A DNA stretch of 64,000 nucleotides from Actinoplanes lobatus (GTDB lineage: Bacteria > Actinomycetota > Actinomycetes > Mycobacteriales > Micromonosporaceae), in assembly GCF_014205215.1 (NCBI RefSeq), contig NZ_JACHNC010000001.1, positions 625,001 through 689,000 of the forward strand. Reading direction: 5' to 3'. Both the position numbers and the translations under genes were made by a program. Under the pieces are notes generated by a model. It did not search any database, had not been told where the DNA came from, and was given only the letters and a program-made list of their open reading frames with translations. Of this stretch, positions 45,129 to 55,843 are shown one piece after another; the first letter of the stretch is position 1, and each line of letters begins with the position of its first letter.

Positions 45129-45830
45129 ATGACATCGAAAGACCAGATCAACCCGGATACCGAGCCGGCCACCGAGGCCGTCGACCCGTGGGCCGCGCCC
45201 GCCGCGCCGCAGGCCACCCCGGACGAGCCACCCACCGCGGTGGACATCGAGCCGGTAGAGACCCAGCCGGTAGAGACCCAGCCGGCAGAGACCCAGCCGG
45301 CAGAGACCCAGCCCGTCGAGGCCAAGCCGATGGAGGCACAACCGGGCGAGGTCCAGCCGGTCGAGCATGTCGCGCCGTCGGCCGGCGGGACGGGCAGCAC
45401 CACGCCGCCCGGCCCGCCGCTGCCGCCGCTGGCCGCGCCGGCGGCCAAGGGCCGGTTCAGCCGGAGCCCGAAGCTGGTGCTGATCGCCGCCGTGCTGATC
45501 ACCGCGATCGCCAGCTCCGGGATCACGGCCGGGGTGATGACGGCGATCGACAGGGACACTGCTCCGGCCGCCACCACCCAGCAGAACGGCACCGGGCAGC
45601 GCGGGCCCGGCATGCGCGGCGGGGGCGGCATGCCGGGTGGCGGCGGATTCCCGGGCGGCGCCCAGCAGGGCTCCGGCGACACGGGAGGCGGACAGCAAGG
45701 CTCCGCTGACTCGGGCGGCGCCCAGCAGGGCTCCACTGACTCGGGCGGCGCCCAGCAGGGCTCCACTGACTCGGGCGGCGGCCAGCAAGGCTCCGGCGAC
45801 TCGGGCAGCCGGCAGGGAACCGGGACCTGA
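45129..45830 (+). CDS. Single-pass membrane protein with repeat tails
   Basis: 233 residues. Acidic N-terminus with four copies of GLU-Thr-Gln-Pro-Val/Ala (near residues 42-61), a Pro-rich stretch, one membrane helix (LVLIAAVLITAIASSGITAG), then a Gly-rich outer tail GGGGMPGGGGFPGG and five ten-residue Gln-Gln-Gly-Ser repeats. The plan resembles actinobacterial proteins that precede a trypsin-like protease domain, but no enzyme domain is here. TAGGAG nine bases before ATG 45129. Function unknown. Confidence 0.7.
   Translation: MTSKDQINPDTEPATEAVDPWAAPAAPQATPDEPPTAVDIEPVETQPVETQPAETQPAETQPVEAKPMEAQPGEVQPVEHVAPSAGGTGSTTPPGPPLPPLAAPAAKGRFSRSPKLVLIAAVLITAIASSGITAGVMTAIDRDTAPAATTQQNGTGQRGPGMRGGGGMPGGGGFPGGAQQGSGDTGGGQQGSADSGGAQQGSTDSGGAQQGSTDSGGGQQGSGDSGSRQGTGT
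45251..45310 (+). repeat. Four 15-bp tandem repeats in coding sequence
   Basis: Units GCCGGTAGAGACCCA (two) and GCCGGCAGAGACCCA (two) encode the Glu-Thr-Gln-Pro repeat in the N-terminal tail. Confidence 0.85.
45661..45810 (+). repeat. Five 30-bp tandem repeats in coding sequence
   Basis: Each unit follows CCCAGCAGGGCTCC-xxx-GAC-TCGGGCGGCG and encodes ten residues. Units 3 and 4 are identical, which suggests recent slippage or unequal exchange. The frame is kept in all five. Confidence 0.88.
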
Positions 45831-45869
45831 TCGACGGCGCGGCGGCGGTGGGCGACCGCCGCCGCCGTG

Positions 45870-46292
45870 TCAGACGCCGAGCCAGGACGGGTCGGTAGCC
45901 AGCTCCCGCAGCCGCCCGGCCGGGTCGGCGACCAGCCGCCGGGTCGCCCGGTCCATCAGCCCGGCCACCCCGGTCACCCGGGCGATCGGCACCCCGTCGG
46001 CCCGGGTGTAGTCCTGCTCGACCCGGAACGTCTTGCCGTCGCCCCAGACGAAACGGCAGGTCACGTCCACCTCGTCGCCGGCCCGCAGCTCTTTCAGGTA
46101 GCGGATCGTGGTCTCCAGCACCACCGGCCCGACACCGGCGCGGACCAGCACGTCGGGGCCGACACCGGCGGCGAGGAAGCACTGCCAGCGGGCGTGCTCG
46201 CCGTACTGGAGATAGACCGCCTGATTGACGTGGCCCTGGAGATCCAGCTCGTAACCACGGACCGCGACACGCACCTGGAAGAGGTCAGCCAT
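45870..46292 (-). CDS. Acyl-CoA thioesterase, hot-dog fold (YbgC/FadM-like)
   Basis: 140 residues. Starts VRVAVRGYELDLQGHVNQAVYL, where Asp-x-x-Gly-His-Val-Asn is the 4HBT active-site loop, followed by GEHARWQCFL and an ETTIRYLKELRAGDEV block. It hydrolyses acyl-CoA or a related thioester. It is divergent from the AfsR-type regulator with about 105 bases between. Confidence 0.88.
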   Translation of the reverse strand: MADLFQVRVAVRGYELDLQGHVNQAVYLQYGEHARWQCFLAAGVGPDVLVRAGVGPVVLETTIRYLKELRAGDEVDVTCRFVWGDGKTFRVEQDYTRADGVPIARVTGVAGLMDRATRRLVADPAGRLRELATDPSWLGV

Positions 46293-46397
46293 CACCCGAT
46301 CCTGGCACACCCCGGTGGCGCGGGATCGAGAACCACATAGACGCTGACGATTCCCCGCCCTAGGCTGGGCCGGCGCGAGGTCCGTGTCCGAGGGGGT

Positions 46398-49300
46398 GTG
46401 GTGCAGTTCCGGCTGCTGGGTCCGGTGGATGCATCCGAGGGGGCGCGCATCGTCGCGCTCGGCGCGCTCAAGCAGCGGCATCTGCTGGCCGCGCTGCTGT
46501 TCGACGGCGGGCATCCGGTCACCTTCGAGACGCTGATCGACCGGCTCTGGGGTGACGGGCCGCCGGCCGACGCCCGCGGCGCGCTCTACGGCTATGTGGC
46601 CCGGCTGCGCCGGGTGGTCAAGGACAGCACCGGTGTGACCCTGGTCCGCTGGTCCGGCGGCTACACGTTGCAGGTCCCGGACGGCGCGGTGGACCTGTTC
46701 CGGTTCCGTGAGCTGCTGGAGTCGGCCCGGTCCGCCCGGCCCGGCGACCGGCTGGCCGCGCTGGACGAGGCACTCGGGCTGTGGCGTGGCGAGGCGCTGG
46801 CCGGGCTGCCCGGCGAGTGGGCCCGGCTGACCCGGGAGAGCCTGGAGCAGCAGCGGCTCGCGGTGCTGGCCGACTGGGCGGCGGCCGCGGTGGAGGCGGG
46901 ACGGCCCGCCGGGGCGGTCGACCGGCTGGCCGCGGCGCTGGCCCGGGATCCACTGTGTGAGCCGCTGATCGCGGCCATGATGCGTGCGTTGCACGCCTCC
47001 GGGCGTACCGTCGAGGCTCTTGATCTTTTTGCCCGCTCGCGTAACCGGATCGTCGATGAGCTGGGCGCGGAGCCCGGGCGGCTGTTGCGCGAAGCGCACA
47101 CCGCCATCCTGCGATCGCCGGCCCCGTCCGTGCCGGAGCGTGCCGGGCCCGCGCTGCCGGAGGCGGCCGGGAAGCCGTTCCTGCTGCCGCCGGATCTGCC
47201 CGACTACACCGGTTTCGACGAGCGGGTGGCCGAGACGGTGGCGGCGTTGCGGGTGCCCCGGGCCAGTCCGGTGGTGGTGGTCTCCGGGCCGGGCGGCGCC
47301 GGGAAGACGGCGTTCGCGGTGCATGTGGCGCATGCCGTCCGGGACCATTTTCCAGACGGGTTGCTCTTTCTGGACGTCGGCGGCGCGGACCCGCTGGAGC
47401 CGGCCGAGGCGCTGAGCCGGCTGCTGCGCATGCTCGGCGTCACCGACGCGGACGCGCAAGGCAATCCGGATCTCCGCGAGCGTGAGGCACGCTACCGGGC
47501 CGAGCTGGCCGGCCGGCGGGTGCTGGTGGTCGTCGACGACGCGGTGCGGGCCCGGCAGGTTCATCCGTTCCTGCCCGGGGACGCCGGTTCGGCGCTGCTG
47601 GTGACCAGCCGGTTCCGGCTGGCCACGGTGCCCGCCACCGGCCGGGTCGAGCTGGGCATGATGTCGCTGGGCGAGGCGTGGGCGCTGCTCACCCGGGTGA
47701 TCGGCGCGGCCCGGACGGACGCCGATCCGGAGCAGACCGCCCGCCTCATCGGGTTGTGCGCGCGGCTGCCGCTGGCCGTCCGGGTGGCCGGCGCCCGGCT
47801 GGTGGCCCGGCCGCACTGGGCGGTCGCCCAGCTCGCCGACCGGCTCGACGACGAGCGCCGCCGACTGGACGAGCTGGCCGTCGACGACATGGAGGTGCGG
47901 GCCGGGCTGGCTGTCGGCTACCGCGGGCTGAGCCCGCGGGCGCAGGCCGCGTTCCGGGCGCTGGGCAGCCTGGACCCGCCGTCGCTGACCGCGCTCACCG
48001 TGGCGGCGCTGCTCGGCACCGGCCTGGAGGAGGCGGGCGACCTGGTCGAGGAGATCACCGACGCGCGGCTGCTCGACGTCATCGGCACGGACGGGTCGTG
48101 CATCCGCTACCGCATGCACGACCTGGTCCGCCTGTACGCCGGTGAGCTGAGCCGGGCCGAACCGGAGGCCGCCCGGGCGACCGTGACCGGGGCGCTCGCC
48201 GCGTTGTTGCGCCTGGTGGAGCGCCTGGCCGAGCAGCTTCCGGTGGCCACTCCGCGGCTCTACCACCCGGCGGGCCTGCCGGAGCCGCCGGCGCACTGGA
48301 CCACCACCATCGACCGGGTCGACCTGCACTGCTGGTTCGCCCACGAGGAGCCGGCCCTGATCGCCGCGGTGGAGCGGGCCGCCTCTCTGGATCTGGTCGA
48401 GCCGGCGTGCGGGCTGGCCGACGCGCTGGTGTTCGCGTCGTTCGCGGCCCGGAACAACTTCGACGGCTGGGAGCGTACGCACACCGCCGTCAGCGTGGCC
48501 GCCCGCCGGGCCGGGAACCGTCTCGCCGAGGCCGCCATGGAGTGCGGTATCGGCCAGCTGCGCTATGCCCAGGACCGGTTCCCGGAGTCGCGGGAGCACT
48601 TCTCCCGGGCGGCCGGGCTGTTCGAGGCGGCCGGGCACGACCGCGGACAGGCGGTGGCGCTGAACGGCCTCGGCACCGTGAGCCGGGAACTGGGCGAGCA
48701 CACCACCGCGCTGCCGCAGATCAACCGGGCCCGGGAGATGCTGGACCGGCTGGGTGACGACGCCGGGGTGGCGCACGCCTACTACAGCCTCGGTTTCGCG
48801 CACCGGGAGCTGGGCCACGACGCGGTCGCGCTGGGCCACTTCGCGTCCGCGCTGGAGCGGTACCGGCGGATCGGCCACCGGCGCGGCGAGCTGATCTCGA
48901 TCCGCGGCATCGGCCTGGTGCACCGGGCCCGTGGCGAACTGGCCGAGGCCGCCGAGCACTGTGCCTCGGCGCACGCCATCGCCACCGAGATCGGCGATCC
49001 GCACCTGGCCGCCTACACGGCGCAGGCGCTGGCCAAGGTGTGGATCCGGCAGGGCGATCCGGAACGGGGGCGGGATCCGCTGCGGACCGCGCTGGACGCC
49101 ACCACCGGGCGGCGCGACGGGTACGGGACGGCGCTGGTCACCCGTACCCTCGGTGAGCTGCATCTGGCGGCCGGGCGTCCGGCTGAGGCGATCGGGCTGC
49201 TGGAGTCGGCTGCCGAGCAGTGGCGGGCCATCGGGATGGAGCTGGGGCGGGCGCGGACGCTACGGGATCTGGGCGCCGCCCGCCGCGCGGCCGGCGATCA

Positions 49301-49526
49301 CGACGCCGCGCACCGGGACTGGGCGGCGGCCGGGGAGGTCTTTCAGGAGCTGGGCGTACGGGAACGCACCGAGCTGACCGGGTGGCGTGCCCGGTTCGGC
49401 TGTCACTGCCCGCCGGAGACCGTCTCGGCGGCCCGCATCACCCGCAGCACGTTGCCGCCGGCCAGCGCCGCCAGGTCCGCGTCGGACCAGCGGCGGGCCG
49501 CCAGTTCCCCGAACAACCGGGGGTAG
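46398..49526 (+). CDS. AfsR/SARP-type regulator (BTAD, NB-ARC, TPR)
   Basis: 1,042 residues from GTG 46398. Order: winged-helix DNA-binding domain (QFRLLGPVDASEGARIVALG to about 95), bacterial transcriptional activation domain (to about 245), NB-ARC ATPase with P-loop GPGGAGKTAF near 295 and RVLVVVDDAV, MHDLVRLYAGEL near 575, then TPR repeats. Such proteins activate secondary-metabolite genes. The only biosynthetic genes nearby are the PKS operon from 52059, a plausible target. The last 41 codons overlap the 3' end of the convergent dipeptidase gene. Confidence 0.9.
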   Translation: MVQFRLLGPVDASEGARIVALGALKQRHLLAALLFDGGHPVTFETLIDRLWGDGPPADARGALYGYVARLRRVVKDSTGVTLVRWSGGYTLQVPDGAVDLFRFRELLESARSARPGDRLAALDEALGLWRGEALAGLPGEWARLTRESLEQQRLAVLADWAAAAVEAGRPAGAVDRLAAALARDPLCEPLIAAMMRALHASGRTVEALDLFARSRNRIVDELGAEPGRLLREAHTAILRSPAPSVPERAGPALPEAAGKPFLLPPDLPDYTGFDERVAETVAALRVPRASPVVVVSGPGGAGKTAFAVHVAHAVRDHFPDGLLFLDVGGADPLEPAEALSRLLRMLGVTDADAQGNPDLREREARYRAELAGRRVLVVVDDAVRARQVHPFLPGDAGSALLVTSRFRLATVPATGRVELGMMSLGEAWALLTRVIGAARTDADPEQTARLIGLCARLPLAVRVAGARLVARPHWAVAQLADRLDDERRRLDELAVDDMEVRAGLAVGYRGLSPRAQAAFRALGSLDPPSLTALTVAALLGTGLEEAGDLVEEITDARLLDVIGTDGSCIRYRMHDLVRLYAGELSRAEPEAARATVTGALAALLRLVERLAEQLPVATPRLYHPAGLPEPPAHWTTTIDRVDLHCWFAHEEPALIAAVERAASLDLVEPACGLADALVFASFAARNNFDGWERTHTAVSVAARRAGNRLAEAAMECGIGQLRYAQDRFPESREHFSRAAGLFEAAGHDRGQAVALNGLGTVSRELGEHTTALPQINRAREMLDRLGDDAGVAHAYYSLGFAHRELGHDAVALGHFASALERYRRIGHRRGELISIRGIGLVHRARGELAEAAEHCASAHAIATEIGDPHLAAYTAQALAKVWIRQGDPERGRDPLRTALDATTGRRDGYGTALVTRTLGELHLAAGRPAEAIGLLESAAEQWRAIGMELGRARTLRDLGAARRAAGDHDAAHRDWAAAGEVFQELGVRERTELTGWRARFGCHCPPETVSAARITRSTLPPASAARSASDQRRAASSPNNRG

Positions 49527-50494
49527 CCGGACACGTCGTCGAGCCCGGCCGGCATGTCGCCGCAGCCGTCGAAGTCGCCGCCGATGCCGACGTGCTCGAT
49601 CCCGGCCACCTCTCGGACGTGTTCGACGTGGTCGGCCACCTGCTCCACCGTCACCGGCGGGGGCGGGCCGTCCGGCTGCCGCTCCCAGGCCCACCGGTCG
49701 GCGGTCAGGAACGCCGGGACGAACGTCACCATGCACACGCCGCCGTTGCCGGGCAGCCGGGTCAGCACGTCGTCGGGCACGTTGCGGGGGTGGCCGCAGA
49801 GCGCCCGCGCCGACGAGTGGCTGAAGATCACCGGCGCGGTGCTGACGTTCAGGGCGTCGTGCATCGTGGTGTCGGCGACGTGCGACAGGTCGACCAGCAT
49901 GCCGATCCGGTTCATCTCGGCGATCACCTCACGGCCGAAGTCGCTCAGGCCACCGAGCCGGGGTACGTCGGTGGCGCTGTCCGCCCAGGCGACGTTCTGG
50001 TTGTGGGTCAGGGTCAGATACCGTACGCCCAGCTCGGCCAGCATGCGCAGGACGGCGAGCGAGTCGCAGATGCTGTGGCCGCCCTCGGCCCCGATCAGCC
50101 CGGCGATGCGCCCGGCCCGGAAGGCCTCCTCCACCTGGTCCGCGGTCCGCGCCGGCGCCAGCCGGCCGGAGTGCAGCCGGGTCATCTCGTGGACGAGGTC
50201 GATCTGCTGGAGGGTGCGCACCACGGCGGCGGCCGGTGGCAGGTCGCCGGGCACGTAGACCGACCAGAACTGGGCGCCGACCCGTCCGGCGGTGAGCCGC
50301 GGCAGGTCGGTGCGGGTCCGTGGATGCGGTTGATCCAGGGCGAACTTCTCCAGCTCGGCCGGGGAGACCGGGCCTCCGGCCAGGGTGCGCAGCGCGTCCG
50401 GCAGATCGTTGTGCCCGTCGATCAGCGGGTACGTGCTGAGCAGGCGGGCGATTCGGTCGCCCCCGTCACGAGCAGACTCGTCGATCGGCCACAC
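49403..50494 (-). CDS. Membrane-dipeptidase family metallopeptidase (M19)
   Basis: 363 residues from GTG 50494. Zinc ligands of renal dipeptidase appear as LIDGHNDL, the bridging Glu in GAEGGHSICD, His in LVDLSHV and VIFSHSSARAL, and Asp in HVGIGGDFDGC. It cleaves dipeptides, possibly with D-residues, or beta-lactams. No signal peptide. The 3' end overlaps the regulator gene on the other strand by 124 bases. Confidence 0.92.
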   Translation of the reverse strand: MWPIDESARDGGDRIARLLSTYPLIDGHNDLPDALRTLAGGPVSPAELEKFALDQPHPRTRTDLPRLTAGRVGAQFWSVYVPGDLPPAAAVVRTLQQIDLVHEMTRLHSGRLAPARTADQVEEAFRAGRIAGLIGAEGGHSICDSLAVLRMLAELGVRYLTLTHNQNVAWADSATDVPRLGGLSDFGREVIAEMNRIGMLVDLSHVADTTMHDALNVSTAPVIFSHSSARALCGHPRNVPDDVLTRLPGNGGVCMVTFVPAFLTADRWAWERQPDGPPPPVTVEQVADHVEHVREVAGIEHVGIGGDFDGCGDMPAGLDDVSGYPRLFGELAARRWSDADLAALAGGNVLRVMRAAETVSGGQ

Positions 50495-50584
50495 CCGCGG
50501 TCACACCCCATCCGAAGCCGTGTCTCGTCCCGGCGACGTCCTCAGGCTGCCACGGGCGTCTGCCGGTTTTCTGGCACGTTTCTG

Positions 50585-51745
50585 TCAGGCGGGTGGGAGG
50601 GCCGCGCCCCAGCGGTGGAACTGGGCCCGCGCCTGGCGCTCGGACCGGGCCAGCAGCCGGGCGCGGCCTCCGGGCAGCCGGCCGAGACCCTGGCTGACCA
50701 GCAGGTTCGCGCCGATCCGGGCGAGGCCGTACCACGGCGGGCGGTAGGGCAGGCCGAGGTCGCGCAGGGCGGCCCGGCCGAGCAGCCAGCAGCTCACCGA
50801 CAGGGCCCGCTCCCGCTCGTAGCGGCGCCGCCAGCCGGTCGTCACGTCGTCGGTCATGTCGATGAGCGCGCGGGCCAGGGCGACGCTGTTGCCGTCCGGC
50901 GGCGGATCGTGGGACAGGAAGTGGTAGAGCAGCCGCCGGCCGCGGCGCTCGGTGTGCGGCAGCCAGTCCTCGTCGACGCCCATCAGCCAGCCGATGTAGC
51001 TCCACAGGTGCATCACCGCGTGGGCGTCGGCGCGGGACACCCGTACGCCCAGGAGGCGCAGGTGCAGCAGGAAGCTGGTGCTGAAGACGCCGAGGGTGCT
51101 GGCCTGGTCGTACTGGTTGACGGGCACGCCGCGCAGCTCCCAGTCCCAGGCCGGATCGGCCTCCAGGCGGGCGTTGACCAGCGCGTGCATGACCCGGACG
51201 TGCAGGCTGAGCCGGTAGCCCTCGGCGCCCGGCCGGAGGCCGCCCGGTGCGGTGACCGCGCGCCACCAGATCGAGGTCTCCTGGATCCGGCGCAGCGTCT
51301 CGCCGCCGGCCAGCCGCCCGGTCCGCACCAGCGGCTCCAGGGCGGCCGCGGTGCGGTAGCCGCCGAGCAGCGACCCGTACGCCAGGACCAGGCCGGCGTC
51401 CATGCCGAACGTCCGGCAGGCCTCGGCGCCGCGGGCCAGCAGCGTGTCGTCCACCCAGGACGGCCGCTGCCCGACCGCGTCGTAGAAGGCCCGCAGCGGC
51501 TCCGGCACATCGCCGTCCGGGCCGGCGACGAGCGCCCGGTGCAGCTCGTTCGGCCGCACCGCCCGGACCAGTTCGGCCGCGAGCTCGTCGCGGCGTATCA
51601 GGCCGGCGCCGAGCGCGGCCACTTCCTCTCCGGTGGGGTTCGCTCCCGGGCCGGCGACCAGCCGCAGCGGGCGGGCCGCCCGCTCGGACCACTCACGGTC
51701 GGCGCCGAACCGGGTGGGTACCCGCAGATCCGCGTGCGTCGTCAT
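50585..51745 (-). CDS. DUF2236 (MpaB/latex-clearing-like) oxygenase-family protein
   Basis: 386 residues. All-helical; conserved motifs include WWRAVTAPGGL, RVMHALVNARLE, PVNQYDQASTL, and HLWSYIGWLMGVDEDWLP with His residues that may bind heme or metal. The family includes the MpaB lyase and, more distantly, rubber oxygenase Lcp. It lies next to the PKS operon, divergent from it, so it may act on the polyketide; this is speculative. Confidence 0.82.
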   Translation of the reverse strand: MTTHADLRVPTRFGADREWSERAARPLRLVAGPGANPTGEEVAALGAGLIRRDELAAELVRAVRPNELHRALVAGPDGDVPEPLRAFYDAVGQRPSWVDDTLLARGAEACRTFGMDAGLVLAYGSLLGGYRTAAALEPLVRTGRLAGGETLRRIQETSIWWRAVTAPGGLRPGAEGYRLSLHVRVMHALVNARLEADPAWDWELRGVPVNQYDQASTLGVFSTSFLLHLRLLGVRVSRADAHAVMHLWSYIGWLMGVDEDWLPHTERRGRRLLYHFLSHDPPPDGNSVALARALIDMTDDVTTGWRRRYERERALSVSCWLLGRAALRDLGLPYRPPWYGLARIGANLLVSQGLGRLPGGRARLLARSERQARAQFHRWGAALPPA

Positions 51746-51785
51746 GAACCGACGATAAGTGAATCAGGATTCGCACGCTACCGGC

Positions 51786-51884
51786 TCAGGCCGCGGCCGC
51801 TTTCAGATCCGCGGCCCGGTCGGTGCGCTCCCAGGTGAACTCGGGCGGCTCCCGCCCGAAGTGGCCGTAGGCGAGCTCCCTCAC
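51786..51884 (-). pseudogene. 3' fragment of metK (S-adenosylmethionine synthetase)
   Basis: The minus-strand frame [19 protein letters not shown], then AADLKAAAA and a stop, is the conserved end of MetK. Similarity stops upstream at AYGHF, six bases from a perfect 28-bp palindrome. No other part of metK is present, so this is a stray gene end, left by recombination or carried in with the PKS segment. Confidence 0.85.
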
Positions 51885-51890
51885 CTTACC

Positions 51891-51918
51891 GTGGCGCCCG
51901 CCGATCGGCGGGCGCCAC
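51891..51918. repeat. Perfect 28-bp GC-rich palindrome beside the metK fragment
   Basis: Half-site GTGGCGCCCGCCGA followed at once by its exact complement. It could act as a terminator or be a recombination hot spot; the metK similarity breaks next to it. Confidence 0.85.
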
Positions 51919-52058
51919 GTCGTCTCCTCCCCCGGGCGGGCGCATCATCCCTGGTAGGAGGCCTTTATCAGCACGCCGGTGGAAGACTGAACGTCCACAC
52001 CGACCTAGCGTCGTGACGACGCCCGGCCAGGGCGCTCTGATGAGGAGGAGAAGCCCGG
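51919..52058. promoter_or_regulatory. Leader of the polyketide synthase operon
   Basis: 140 bases between the palindrome and the ACP gene. GAGGAGGAGAAG ends about six bases before ATG 52059 and is the ribosome site. No direct-repeat SARP box that I can support by eye. Confidence 0.5.
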
Positions 52059-52310
52059 ATGGCATCCCAAGCCTTCACCGAAAACGATCTGCGCACCCTG
52101 CTGCTGGCGGTCGGCGCCGACCCCGGCATCGGCTCCGCCGACTACGGCCGCTCGTTCACCGACCTGGATCTGGACTCGCTGGCCCGGACCGAGATCGCCA
52201 CCCGGATCCAGGACCGGTACGGCGTCGAAGTCGAGCCGCGACTGGACGCCGACAGCACGCCGGAGAGCCTGCGCTCCCTGGTCAACGACCTCGCCGCCGC
52301 GAACAGCTGA
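52059..52310 (+). CDS. Acyl carrier protein of type II PKS
   Basis: 83 residues. Phosphopantetheine attachment at Ser in DLDLDSLARTEIATR, with the flanking helices normal for PKS carrier proteins of the spore-pigment/WhiE group. First gene of the four-gene operon; ten bases before the cyclase gene. Confidence 0.92.
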   Translation: MASQAFTENDLRTLLLAVGADPGIGSADYGRSFTDLDLDSLARTEIATRIQDRYGVEVEPRLDADSTPESLRSLVNDLAAANS

Positions 52311-54440
<2,130 letters not shown>

Positions 54441-54442
<2 letters not shown>

Positions 54443-54463
54443 GCGAGCTTGCGAGCGAATCAT
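54441..54463 (+). repeat. Short dispersed repeat between KS-alpha and CLF
   Basis: AGCGAGCTTGCGAGCGAATC with flanking bases begins in the KS stop codon. I recall this motif as a frequent intergenic repeat in Micromonosporaceae genomes; this is from memory, and this window has only one copy. Confidence 0.5.
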
Positions 54464-54485
54464 CGAACTCGGTCCAGGTGTCGCG

Positions 54486-55757
54486 ATGAACGCGCGGATG
54501 CCGGTGATCACCGGCATCGGCGTGGTGGCGCCGACCGGCGTGGGCGTGGCCGAGCACTGGCGCAACTCGCTGGCCGGCACCGCCCGGATCGCCCCGATCT
54601 CGGCCCCCGAGCCGCCCGCCCCCACGAATGGCTCCCCCTCCTCGGCCGACCGGGGTCTGCCGATCTCGGTCGCCGGGGAGGTGGCCGGCTTCACGCACAC
54701 CGAGTTCGTGGAGAACCGGCTCGCCGTACAGACCGACCGGTGGACCTGGATGGCGCTGGCCGCCACCGGGATGGCGCTCACCGACGCGGACCTGGATCCG
54801 CGCCGGGAGGTGCCGATGGACCTGTCGGTGGTGACGGCGAGCGGCTCGGGCGGCAACGCGTTCGGGCAGCGGGAGATCCAGGCGCTCTGGCGGGACGGGC
54901 CGCGGACGGTCAGCGCGTACCAGTCGATCGGCTGGTTCTACGCCGCGAGCAGCGGGCAGATCTCCATCCGGCACCAGCTCAAGGGCGCGTGCGGGGTGCT
55001 GGTCGCGGACGGTGCGGGCGGCATCGACGCGGTCGCCCAGGCTCGCCGGCTGATCCGCCGGGGCAGTTCGGCGGTGGTGGCCGGGGGCACCGAGGCGCCG
55101 CTGTCGCCGTACGCGCTGGCCTGCCAGAGCAGCGTGGGCACCCTGCACCGAGGCGCCGACCCGGCGCTCGCGTACCGGCCGTTCGCGGCCGGCGCGAGCG
55201 GCTACGTGCCGGGCGAGGGCGGCGCGATGCTGGTGCTGGAGGCGGCACACCGGGCCCGGGGCCGGGCGGCACAGGTCTACGCCGAGATCGCCGGCACCGC
55301 CTCCACCCACGACGCGCACCATCCGTCCGAGCCGGCCCCGGACCACCGCCAGCTGGCCCGGGCCATGCGCACCGCACTGGACCGGGCCGGCGTCTCCCCG
55401 GACCGGATCGGCGTGGTCTTCGCCGACGGCGCCGGGGACCCGCTCCGCGACCGCCTGGAGGCCGCGGCGATCGCCGAGGTGTTCGGTGGCCGCCGGGTGC
55501 CGGTGACCGTGCCGAAGACGATGACCGGCCGGCTCTGCTCGGGCGCGGCCGCGCTCGATCTGGCCTGGGCGGCGCTGGCCCTGCGGCACGACGTGGTGCC
55601 GCCGACCGTCAACGTGGACCCGGCCGACGTCGCCGCGTCCGGGCTGGACCTGGTCACCGAGGCCCGCGAGGGCGCCGGCCTGCGGGCCGCGCTGGTGGTG
55701 GCGCGGGGCGTGGGCGGCTTCAACGCCGCGGCCGTGCTCACCGCCCCCGCCGCCTGA
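54486..55757 (+). CDS. Type II PKS chain length factor (KS-beta) with altered active-site Gln
   Basis: 423 residues. The catalytic Cys of KS-alpha is absent, as expected. The normal CLF replacement, Gln in V-x-x-Gln-Ala-Gly-Gly, is here Gly176 (VLVADGAGGIDAVAQ). KS-alpha-like His is also absent (VVFADGAGDPL). CLF sets chain length and, with Gln, supports malonyl decarboxylation for priming. The change raises the question how priming occurs. No ketoreductase, oxygenase or methyltransferase follows, and a terminator ends the operon. Confidence 0.9.
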   Translation: MNARMPVITGIGVVAPTGVGVAEHWRNSLAGTARIAPISAPEPPAPTNGSPSSADRGLPISVAGEVAGFTHTEFVENRLAVQTDRWTWMALAATGMALTDADLDPRREVPMDLSVVTASGSGGNAFGQREIQALWRDGPRTVSAYQSIGWFYAASSGQISIRHQLKGACGVLVADGAGGIDAVAQARRLIRRGSSAVVAGGTEAPLSPYALACQSSVGTLHRGADPALAYRPFAAGASGYVPGEGGAMLVLEAAHRARGRAAQVYAEIAGTASTHDAHHPSEPAPDHRQLARAMRTALDRAGVSPDRIGVVFADGAGDPLRDRLEAAAIAEVFGGRRVPVTVPKTMTGRLCSGAAALDLAWAALALRHDVVPPTVNVDPADVAASGLDLVTEAREGAGLRAALVVARGVGGFNAAAVLTAPAA

Positions 55758-55777
55758 CACACCCGCACACGAGAACG

Positions 55778-55802
55778 GGCCCCCGCATCGGATGCGGGGG
55801 CC
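55778..55802. terminator. Terminator between PKS operon and surface-protein gene
   Basis: GGCCCCCGCATC and GATGCGGGGGCC form a perfect 12-bp stem with one base between. It lies 20 bases after the CLF stop and 42 before the convergent gene's stop. Confidence 0.85.
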
Positions 55803-55843
55803 TGCCCGCGGCGCCGGAGGAGCCGGAGTGACGCCCACCCGTC

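Noticed and set aside
45870..49163. Open frame of 1,097 codons on the minus strand opposite the AfsR-type gene
   Set aside because: Only its last 140 codons (from ATG 46292) resemble a protein, the thioesterase; the rest is antisense to a well-supported regulator.
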